Of a stretch of DNA of 6,137 nucleotides, positions 1 through 4,706 are shown one piece after another. The position numbers were made by a program, and so were the translations under genes. The notes beneath the pieces were generated by a model. It did not search any database, was not told the origin of the DNA, and saw only the letters and a program-made list of their open reading frames with translations. The stretch lies in assembly GCA_002404055.1 (NCBI GenBank), contig DHIZ01000366.1:22491-28627 (forward strand), given 5' to 3'. Source of the DNA: Chloroflexi bacterium UBA4733 (lineage in GTDB: Bacteria; Chloroflexota; UBA4733). Numbering within the stretch: position 1 is the stretch's first letter; each line of letters starts with the position of its first letter.

Positions 1-380
1 TGAATCGCCGGTTTGGCCTTCGGGTGCTTGTCGCGGATGTACTTGCTGATCTGGCGCGCCAGGTCGGAGGAGATGCCCTGTACCAGTTTGACGTGCTGGC
101 GCACTTTGGCCCCGGCAGCATCTTCCGGTTTTTCCCACTGCATGATCTTCAGCGGCAACTGGCGGCGGACCAACTTGCTCTGGATGACGTCCTTGATCGC
201 CGCCAACCTGGACTCGTTGTCGGCAAGAATGACGATCTGCTCCGCTTCCAGGGTGATCTCAAATGGGCTGTTCTTGAAGTCAAAGCGCGTGCCCAGTTCG
301 CGCCGCGTCTGATCCAGGGCATTGACCAGTTCCTGCCGGTCGAACTGCGACACGACATCAAAAGAATAGTCAGCCGGCAT
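1..380 (-). CDS. yajQ: YajQ family (DUF520) nucleotide / cyclic di-GMP-binding protein, C-terminus cut by window edge
   Basis: The minus-strand frame starting with ATG at 380 reads 126 codons to the left edge without a stop. It begins MPADYSFDVVSQFDRQELVN and continues with LGTRFDFKNSPFEITLE, the family's opening strand plus the 'NA.....EL..RFDF+' signature. Later come ILADNESRLAAIKDVIQSKLVRR and a stretch with KLVQGISSDLARQISKYIRD, also typical. YajQ proteins are about 160 residues of two ferredoxin-like halves, so roughly 35 residues lie outside the window. Family members bind nucleic acid or nucleotides, and some bind cyclic di-GMP to act with transcription regulators; the ligand here cannot be read from sequence. 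An AGAAGG ribosome site (386-391) sits five bases upstream and overlaps the stop codon of the RodZ-like gene, so the two genes are probably one transcript with coupled translation. Confidence 0.93.
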   Translation of the reverse strand, partial: MPADYSFDVVSQFDRQELVNALDQTRRELGTRFDFKNSPFEITLEAEQIVILADNESRLAAIKDVIQSKLVRRQLPLKIMQWEKPEDAAGAKVRQHVKLVQGISSDLARQISKYIRDKHPKAKPAI

Positions 381-389
381 GGGTACCTT

Positions 390-1256
390 CTATCCTAGTC
401 GATACGTTCGTTCCACCACCTGCCCCGGCTGCCCTACGACACCCTCGGATTTGCCGTTGAACGTCACACTGACGCCGCCGGCGTTGCCATAGCGGACGGT
501 AATGAACGTGGCGCCATTCCACGCACGCGTGGTTCCTGGCAGCAGTGTACCCTCAAACGCGATTTTGCCGTCTACCGTCACCCGCACCCAGCTATCGCCC
601 AGCGCCTGCAGCGACAGCACCAGCGGCGCGGCCTGCGTGGCAGTCGGCTGCGGCGTTGCCGAGGGTGGCGGCGGGGGGGGCGGAGTCGCCGTCAGGTGGG
701 CGGCAGTGGTCGGTGCGATGGGCGGCTTTGTCGCAGCGGCGGGGGGGGTCGCCACCGCCGCCGCCGACAAGGTGGGGATCGGCGTGACGGTGGGAATGGG
801 GACGGCCGTCGCCGCCTGGGTGATCGGCGTGGGAGAAGGCGTGGCGGCGAAGACGCTGGTGGAGCGGGAGGCGGTGAACTCGCTGTATTGCCGGAAGATG
901 AAGGCTATAAAGGCAACGAGCAGGACGAGCAGGAGCGTACCCACCATCGCGCGCGGGCTGGGGCCGTGCCACACCGGCACCGAAATCTGCTGGGGGGTGT
1001 GACGATGGGGGGGCTGGAAGGCGCCGCTCTGCTCCTTTTCCAGGGCGCCGATCAGTTCTTCGGCATCCAGGCCCAGGAAGGTCGCGTAGTTGCGCACGAA
1101 GCCGCGCACGTAGACGGGAGCCGGCAGGTCCGCGAAGCGTTCCTCCTCCAGGGCGTGGACGTAGGCTGGACGAATCCGCGTGCCCAGGGCCACGTCGTCG
1201 ATGCTGAGGCCGCGGGCCTGCCGCGCTTCGCGAAGTTGTTGACCGAGTTCCGCCAC
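390..1256 (-). CDS. RodZ-like protein: cytoplasmic HTH, one transmembrane helix, Pro/Thr-rich linker, DUF4115 domain
   Basis: The 288-residue product has the RodZ layout. Residues 1-70 are an HTH_25 domain (LREARQARGLSIDDVALGTR, then Y32, ALEEERF, LPAPVYVRGFVRNYA, LGLD). Residues 103-121 form a single hydrophobic helix. Residues about 126-210 are a low-complexity Pro/Thr/Ala linker. Residues about 213-286 match DUF4115 (DSWVRVTVDGKIAFEGTLLP ... GNAGGVSVTFNG ... V). In well-studied bacteria RodZ links MreB filaments to the cell-wall elongation machinery; here that role is inferred, and a membrane-bound regulator is an alternative. The start is GTG at 1256, supported by GGAGG (1264-1268) seven bases upstream and by the HTH beginning immediately. 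It heads the operon with yajQ nine bases downstream. The linker is encoded by C-runs on the coding strand, including two 8-base tracts, which could slip. Confidence 0.88.
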   Translation of the reverse strand: MAELGQQLREARQARGLSIDDVALGTRIRPAYVHALEEERFADLPAPVYVRGFVRNYATFLGLDAEELIGALEKEQSGAFQPPHRHTPQQISVPVWHGPSPRAMVGTLLLVLLVAFIAFIFRQYSEFTASRSTSVFAATPSPTPITQAATAVPIPTVTPIPTLSAAAVATPPAAATKPPIAPTTAAHLTATPPPPPPPSATPQPTATQAAPLVLSLQALGDSWVRVTVDGKIAFEGTLLPGTTRAWNGATFITVRYGNAGGVSVTFNGKSEGVVGQPGQVVERTYRLG

Positions 1257-1277
1257 CGCCCCGCCTCCGTCGCGGCG

Positions 1278-1340
1278 AACCCGCGTAGCCGCGCTATTCT
1301 ACCAACGCGCCCCCCCGGCGGTCAACGCGAGTAGCCGGGC
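1278..1340. repeat. 17-bp imperfect direct repeat flanking the rodZ-like promoter
   Basis: Copies at 1278-1294 (AACCCGCGTAGCCGCGC) and 1324-1340 (AACGCGAGTAGCCGGGC) agree at 14 of 17 positions with a 46-bp start-to-start spacing. One copy overlaps the -35 box edge and the other covers the predicted transcription start, a placement that suits a repressor operator. The copies could also be chance similarity in GC-rich DNA. Confidence 0.4.
1296..1325 (-). promoter_or_regulatory. Sigma70-type promoter of the rodZ-like/yajQ operon
   Basis: On the minus strand TTGACC (1325-1320) and TAGAAT (1301-1296) are separated by 18 bp, each matching consensus in five of six positions. A TG one base before the -10 box makes it an extended -10. 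Transcription should begin near 1289, giving a leader of about 33 bases that contains the GGAGG ribosome site. The position just upstream of the GTG start agrees with the operon call. This is a sequence match only. Confidence 0.6.
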
Positions 1341-1375
1341 GCCCCACCCTGAGATCGGGATCACCCATTCGGGGG

Positions 1376-1404
1376 GATGACTGCCCCGTACGATCTGATA
1401 GCAT
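1376..1404 (+). promoter_or_regulatory. Weak candidate promoter for the DUF433/DUF5615 pair
   Basis: ATGACT (1377-1382) and TAGCAT (1399-1404) are 16 bp apart, with TG one base before the -10 box. Each hexamer matches consensus at only four positions. The site lies in the only AT-richer patch of the 224-bp gap between the divergent rodZ-like and DUF433 genes and would leave a leader of about 70 bases. It is the best candidate visible, not a firm call. Confidence 0.25.
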
Positions 1405-1480
1405 ATAGCATGGGAGTTGTGCCAGGAGCGTCGGCGCATCCATTATCGGGGCGGCGGCCTAGCAAGCAAGGGTGACGAAG

Positions 1481-1711
1481 GTGAGCGCATTGTACGAGTC
1501 GATCATTACCATCGAGCCCGATAAGCGAGGCGGGCAGCCCTGCATTCGTGGGCTGCGCATCACGGTGTATGACGTTCTGTCCTATCTGGCGGCAGGCATG
1601 ACCGCCGAAGAAGTGTTGGCTGACTTTCCGTACCTGACGAGCGATGACATTCGCGCCTGTCTGAGCTACGCAGCGGAACGGGAGCGCCAAACGCTCATCG
1701 CGCACGCTTGA
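1481..1711 (+). CDS. DUF433 family antitoxin
   Basis: The 76-residue product is a typical short DUF433 protein. An N-terminal strand (SIITIEPDKRGGQPCIRGLR, residues 7-26) holds the conserved G-G-x-P-x-I-R-G. It is followed by a winged-helix-like part: VYDVLSYLAAGMTAEEVLAD (29-48), then FPYLTSDDIRACLSYAAE (49-66). Family members act as antitoxins that bind DNA and neutralise a DUF5615 PIN-like toxin, and usually repress their own operon. I chose GTG at 1481 because AAGGG (1468-1472) lies eight bases upstream. An in-frame GTG at 1472 would add three residues but has no well-placed ribosome site. The stop codon overlaps the toxin start by four bases (TTGA), indicating coupled translation. GC content is visibly lower than in the flanking rodZ-like and holA genes, which fits acquisition as a cassette. 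Confidence 0.88.
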   Translation: MSALYESIITIEPDKRGGQPCIRGLRITVYDVLSYLAAGMTAEEVLADFPYLTSDDIRACLSYAAERERQTLIAHA

Positions 1712-2040
1712 AGTTGCTCCTTGACCAGAATTTGTCCCCCCGCCTCATTGATCGGCTCGCAGACCTCTTTCCTGGCTCCAGCCATGTCTCTCAGGTCGGC
1801 CTCGATCGCGCCTTTGACCGGGATGTACGGGAGTTCGCTCTAGCCAACGACTACATCATAGTCACGAAGGATGCTGACTTCGGTGAACTGAGCGTTGTGC
1901 TCGGCTTCCCGCCTAAGGTGATCTGGTTACGGGTGGGGAACTGCACGACGCACCGCATTGAGCAGCTATTGCGCATTGGTTATGCGGCGATTGCAGCGCT
2001 GGAGGGTGACTCAGATATAGGCGTATTGGCGTTATGGTGA
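1708..2040 (+). CDS. DUF5615 PIN-like toxin, partner of the DUF433 antitoxin
   Basis: The 110-residue product begins KLLLDQNLSPRLIDRLADLF, the DUF5615 opening in which D6 is the first PIN acidic residue. It continues with VSQVGLDRAFDRDVREFALA (27-46) and IIVTKDADFGEL (50-61), carrying acidic E42, D55 and D57, then IWLRVGN (72-78), all in family order and spacing. PIN-like nucleases use these acids to hold metal and cut RNA; the specific target of this family is not evident. The start is TTG at 1708, overlapping the antitoxin stop by four bases, and the family N-terminus begins exactly there. Length is normal and all expected acids are present, so the toxin looks intact. The gene pair sits between housekeeping genes, and its own strand and spacing suggest a self-contained module. 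Confidence 0.87.
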   Translation: MKLLLDQNLSPRLIDRLADLFPGSSHVSQVGLDRAFDRDVREFALANDYIIVTKDADFGELSVVLGFPPKVIWLRVGNCTTHRIEQLLRIGYAAIAALEGDSDIGVLALW

Positions 2041-2132
2041 GGCCACCGGACGCAACCCAGGTTTCGGCAAGAGCGTCTGTGAGGAGCGTACGCGAAAGCC
2101 TATCGCCAGTAGATTGAGCGCTACGTTGGCTC

Positions 2133-2160
2133 TCGACATACCTGCCGCCCCTGGTATCCT
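2133..2160 (+). promoter_or_regulatory. Promoter of holA, placing transcription start at or next to the ATG
   Basis: TCGACA (2133-2138) and TATCCT (2155-2160) are 16 bp apart, and TG one base before the -10 box makes it extended. The usual start point, about seven bases beyond the -10 box, falls at 2166-2168, on the ATG of holA. No ribosome site precedes that ATG, so a leaderless transcript is the simplest reading. The match to consensus is moderate. Confidence 0.45.
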
Positions 2161-2167
2161 TGTCAGC

Positions 2168-3184
2168 ATGCTTACGCTATTCCATGGCAGCGATGCCGCC
2201 CTCTGCGACGAACAGGTGGCGCGTGTCGTCGCGGCCGCCAAAGGCGCCGACCCTCAGGTAGAGATTAGCCGTTTCGATGGCGACGTAGTGACCGTGCAGG
2301 CCTTGCAGGGAGCCTTGACCACCTTTTCCCTCTTTTCAGCAGCCCGGCTGGTGCTGCTCGATGGGATTGCCGCCCGCTTCCAGAAGGAGGAGGGGCTGCG
2401 CGAGGCGCTCACGACGGCGCTGGCCGGCTTGCCGGACGGGTTGGATGTCGTCTTTCGGGAGGCACGCGACCTCGGCGCCACCCACCCTCTGGCGCACGCC
2501 GTGCGCGCCGCCGGTGGCGCGGTCACCGCCTGCGGACAGCTCAGCCGGCGGGAGTTCCCCGGCAAACTCCTGGCCGTGGCGCGCGAACTCGGCATCACCA
2601 TCACTCAGCAGGCGGCGGAGATGCTCGCTGAACGCTGCTTTGTGGAAATGGAAGTAGAGGGCAGGAAGCGCTTTGGCGCGGACCTGACGAAGGGCCGCAC
2701 CGAGCTGCAGAAGCTGGCGACCTTCGTCGGCGCCGGCCGCAGCATCGACGTGCGCGATGTGGAGGCGCTGGTGGAAGAACCCTACCAGCAGGTATTTGCC
2801 TTCACCGATGCCCTGGCCGCCCGCCAGTTGGCCCGCGCCAATGCCTTGCTCGACCAGTTGCTGGCGCGGGGCGAGGTACCCCAGATCGTCTTCGCTAACG
2901 TCGTCCGCCAGTTCCGCCTACTGCTGCTCTGTGCCGCCGGTCAGCGCGAACGCGGCGAGACGGAGTTCCTGCGGCGCGGCGAGTTTCACCTGCGCGACTT
3001 CCAACTGCGCAACCTGGAGCGCCAGGTCGGCGCCTTTCCCCTCCCCCGCCTGCGCCAGATCTACGGCCTGCTGTTGCGCGCCGATGAAGCGATCAAGACC
3101 GGTCGCCTGGACGCCGACTCCTCGCTGCGCCTGCTCTGCGCCAGCATCTGCACGGGAGCGGACCTGCTGCCGGTGCTGGAGTGA
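2168..3184 (+). CDS. holA: DNA polymerase III subunit delta (clamp loader)
   Basis: The 338-residue product fits the delta subunit, which opens the beta sliding clamp within the clamp-loader complex. It starts MLTLFHGSDAALCDEQVARV, equivalent to the family's 'lYLlyG-[DE]' opening. An AAA+-like first domain follows (about 1-140) with LFSAARLVLLDGIAARFQKE (about 57-76), the strand and helix around the clamp contact, and GLDVVFRE (about 91-98). A short helical lid domain follows (about 143-210: LAVARELGITITQQAAEMLAE, LTKGRTELQKLATFVG). The C-terminal collar domain (about 220-338) carries EEPYQQVFAFTDALAARQLA, QIVFANVVRQFRLLLL and AIKTGRLDADSSLRLL. The ATG at 2168 is preferred over a TTG 18 codons upstream, because the upstream residues do not resemble the family, lack a ribosome site, and overlap the promoter. 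Length is normal for the family. It is transcribed alone and faces a convergent accessory block. Confidence 0.9.
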   Translation: MLTLFHGSDAALCDEQVARVVAAAKGADPQVEISRFDGDVVTVQALQGALTTFSLFSAARLVLLDGIAARFQKEEGLREALTTALAGLPDGLDVVFREARDLGATHPLAHAVRAAGGAVTACGQLSRREFPGKLLAVARELGITITQQAAEMLAERCFVEMEVEGRKRFGADLTKGRTELQKLATFVGAGRSIDVRDVEALVEEPYQQVFAFTDALAARQLARANALLDQLLARGEVPQIVFANVVRQFRLLLLCAAGQRERGETEFLRRGEFHLRDFQLRNLERQVGAFPLPRLRQIYGLLLRADEAIKTGRLDADSSLRLLCASICTGADLLPVLE

Positions 3185-3187
3185 GCA

Positions 3188-3201
3188 GGTCCGAACGGAC
3201 C
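3188..3201. terminator. Hairpin between convergent holA and the HEPN-partner gene; possible weak terminator
   Basis: GGTCCG and CGGACC form a perfect six-base inverted repeat separated by AA, four bases past the holA stop codon and 15 bases past the end of the opposing gene. Its place in a 32-bp convergent gap suits a shared terminator, but no T-run follows on either strand, so intrinsic termination is doubtful. Confidence 0.3.
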
Positions 3202-3216
3202 AATGACCGCGTTGGC

Positions 3217-3561
3217 CTACCTTTGGGTATGGACCTCTGCAAGGCTGAGCCGGGGGCGCCGATCAGCAACACGCTGGGCCGCAATTCCCTGAACGGTGCG
3301 ATGCAGAGGGCGTTGTGGAACCACGTAGATCGGCAAGTCCTGCTCTACCTGGAAAGTAAACAACTGATCTGCGACCGTCTCCAGTACGGTAGTGAGATCA
3401 TCAGTGTCCACGACGACGTAGACATATGTGCCTTCGGGGTCTTCACCTCGGGCGACAGAAAAGCTGGCTGTGGGAAATCTGGCCCGAATCAGTTCCTGGA
3501 GTCGCTCGGCGGCTCGTTGAATCGCCGCGTCACTGCTGTGCCAGGCGCCTTCTCTATCCAT
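3217..3561 (-). CDS. Unrecognised acidic alpha/beta protein, translationally coupled partner of the HEPN protein
   Basis: I do not recognise this 114-residue product as a named family. It reads as an amphipathic helix (about 12-28), two strands (32-37 and 45-51) split by GEDPEG (39-44), an acidic turn D52-T-D-D55, a helix (56-70), and a strand PIYVVP (77-82). The tail after residue 85 is basic and probably disordered. The order helix-strand-strand-acidic turn recalls a minimal nucleotidyltransferase, the usual partner of HEPN proteins. However, the glycine-serine part of the G-S-x10-D-x-D motif is absent, so that function is not claimed. The ATG at 3561 shares its A with the TGA of the HEPN gene, and GGAGG (3571-3575) lies nine bases upstream inside that gene. 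This coupling indicates a shared job and fixed stoichiometry. A GTG one codon earlier is possible. Likely role, by context only: antitoxin or regulator of the HEPN protein. Confidence 0.72.
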   Translation of the reverse strand: MDREGAWHSSDAAIQRAAERLQELIRARFPTASFSVARGEDPEGTYVYVVVDTDDLTTVLETVADQLFTFQVEQDLPIYVVPQRPLHRTVQGIAAQRVADRRPRLSLAEVHTQR

Positions 3562-3956
3562 CACTCACGGCCTCCGTGTACCTGAACGGCTTCGACCAGC
3601 ATCCGGGACCACCGTAACGAGCGCGAAGCTTCCCGCTCGTTGACCCGAGCATGGGCATAATCAGCGACATGCCGCAGCGCCAATGTACTCTGCAGCGTGT
3701 CGCGCAAGTCCGCTGCGAAGACTTTGCGTCGATGGATGAGATCGCCAGCGAACCGAGAGTGGACGAAGGCGTGACTCCACCCAGCATGCTGACCCGGCGG
3801 TCGGATCCCAACCTGGAGGAGTGCGGAAATGGCAGCCTGGAAGCACGCATAGTAACAACGGTTTGCACAGTTATCATAGCGGCGATTGGCGAACTCGCTT
3901 TCCGCTCCACTGATGCTGTCCAGCGCCTTCAGCAGAAATAGCTCGGTCTCTTCCAT
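3561..3956 (-). CDS. HEPN domain protein, candidate ribonuclease toxin
   Basis: The 131-residue, largely helical product matches the HEPN family. Helix 1 runs about 2-23. Helix 2 has the hallmark ANRCYYACFQAAISALLQVG (31-50). The loop is histidine-rich (H57, H62, H66). The last helices hold R95-HVADYA-H102, which fits the R-x4-6-H catalytic motif of HEPN ribonucleases and includes the common R-x-x-A-D-Y. HEPN proteins with this motif act as RNA-cutting toxins or are modified by an NTase partner; activity here is inferred. I start at ATG 3956 because GAGGAA (3963-3968) is six bases upstream and the domain begins there. An in-frame GTG at 4043 would add 29 residues that do not look like HEPN. 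The following gene starts within its stop codon. The low-GC, short-gene setting next to another small accessory gene suggests a mobile defence or toxin-antitoxin locus. Confidence 0.8.
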   Translation of the reverse strand: MEETELFLLKALDSISGAESEFANRRYDNCANRCYYACFQAAISALLQVGIRPPGQHAGWSHAFVHSRFAGDLIHRRKVFAADLRDTLQSTLALRHVADYAHARVNEREASRSLRWSRMLVEAVQVHGGRE

Positions 3957-4046
3957 CAATCGTTCCTCGCGCCTTATCGTACCCCACAAGCTCCATGCGA
4001 GCTTCCGGTGCAGGCCGACTGAGATCCTGGGGCGCTGTGCCACGGG
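3957..4046 (-). other. Spacer with possible relic of an HNH nuclease N-terminus
   Basis: This 90-bp gap begins right after the stop codon of the ribbon-helix-helix-like gene. Its minus-strand reading starts at GTG 4043 and gives MAQRPRISVGLHRKLAWSL, which resembles the 'IS..LR..V...A' opening of small HNH endonucleases. The next bases (TGTGGGGTACGAT, about 3992-3980) would encode Cys-Gly-Tyr after loss of one G, like the family's C-x-Y-C. The remaining zinc and H-N-H residues are absent. This is a tentative resemblance in a short sequence. Confidence 0.2.
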
Positions 4047-4454
4047 CTACAGGTTGACTGGTATGGTGTAGCCACGCCATTTCAGCAATGCTAAGGCGTA
4101 GGACCGTCGGGTAACGAAGCGATCCGCGGCCTCGCGCAACTCCGCCAGCTCCTCCTGCTCGGGAAGAGTGAGCAAGCCTGTCTCTGCCTTGTGGAGTAAC
4201 TGCTGATGACGTCGCCAGCCGGGCGCGGGCACCGGGGTCCGGGCGACCACCCACAGCGGTTCATCATTCAGCGCCTGGAGATCGGCCACAAGATCGCGTT
4301 GTTCAGGGAGCAAGTCATTCAACACCGGCGGCAGGTTGCCGCGGATGGACTGATAGATGACCTCCGTCAGGGGACGCTGGCTCACCGTGGCCATCCCCTT
4401 AAGCCGCTCGTACATCTCCTCCGGTAACTCGATGTGTACGGTCTCCGTCGTCAT
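4047..4454 (-). CDS. Small protein with ribbon-helix-helix-like N-terminus, probable DNA-binding accessory protein
   Basis: The 135-residue product opens with TVHIELPEEMYERLKGMATV (5-24) and RPLTEVIYQSIRGNLPP (27-43): a strand followed by two helices, as in ribbon-helix-helix repressors. The middle (44-80) is Leu/Asp-rich with LNDEPLWVVARTPVP. The C-terminal half (81-128) is a helical hairpin, QLLHKAETGLLTLPEQEELA followed by LREAADRFVTRRSYALALLKWRG. I recall proteins of this two-part kind as uncharacterised genes in Chloroflexota and cyanobacteria, often next to a small HNH nuclease; the role of the C-terminal half is unknown. The ATG at 4454 has a strong AAGGAG (4461-4466) six bases upstream; an in-frame start 18 codons earlier has none and no family similarity. 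Repeated CCATTG elements and an inverted repeat just upstream are candidate sites for self-repression. It probably leads the leftward accessory block. Confidence 0.78.
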   Translation of the reverse strand: MTTETVHIELPEEMYERLKGMATVSQRPLTEVIYQSIRGNLPPVLNDLLPEQRDLVADLQALNDEPLWVVARTPVPAPGWRRHQQLLHKAETGLLTLPEQEELAELREAADRFVTRRSYALALLKWRGYTIPVNL

Positions 4455-4470
4455 TGAAGACTCCTTCAGC

Positions 4471-4510
4471 CTGGTATTGGCCTTACCAGTCCATTGGCGT
4501 TGGACCATTG
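4471..4510. promoter_or_regulatory. Cluster of repeats upstream of the ribbon-helix-helix-like gene, candidate operator
   Basis: An inverted repeat CTGGTA (4471-4476) / TACCAG (4484-4489) with a 7-bp centre is followed by two CCATTG direct repeats (4491-4496 and 4505-4510) spaced 14 bp apart. The cluster lies 17 to 56 bases ahead of the start codon, where promoter and operator would be expected. Ribbon-helix-helix proteins commonly bind short repeated half-sites and repress themselves. No convincing -35/-10 pair was identified. Confidence 0.35.
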
Positions 4511-4706
4511 ATCTTGACCAGTCGTCGCATCATCCCGTCTCCGCCCGCGACCGCCAGTACAGGTGGCGAAAGCGACATCGTGCTGCAATGATCCTGAATA
4601 GTTTACCTCCCGCTCCATGCAAGGTTGGGTCTTGTGCTGTCCGGCGGGGCGCGTGCCTGCCGGTGGACACAGTGGTAACCGGCGAATCGTGCGAAAGGGT
4701 TGAGTC

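Noticed and set aside
696..1334. Long plus-strand open frame across the rodZ-like gene
   Set aside because: It is the antisense of a clearly recognised gene; its Gly/Arg-rich translation is what GC-rich antisense frames give.
2041..2132. Possible small gene or RNA between the toxin gene and holA
   Set aside because: No start with ribosome site, no tRNA-like fold and no strong hairpin with a T-run was seen.
2114..2167. 18-codon N-terminal extension of HolA from a TTG
   Set aside because: Residues do not match the family, no ribosome site is present, and the segment contains the likely promoter.
3217..3561. Calling the HEPN partner an MNT nucleotidyltransferase
   Set aside because: The required glycine-serine preceding the D-x-D is missing; only the general strand order and an acidic turn are similar.
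3181..3585. Plus-strand open frame following holA
   Set aside because: It lies antisense to the HEPN-partner gene, has no ribosome site, and shows no family similarity, while the minus-strand genes have good sites and coupled starts.
4511..4706. Promoter for the transporter gene
   Set aside because: A TTGACC at 4514-4519 lacks a matching -10 box at proper spacing, and a TGGTAAC near 4673 lacks a -35; neither is good enough to annotate.
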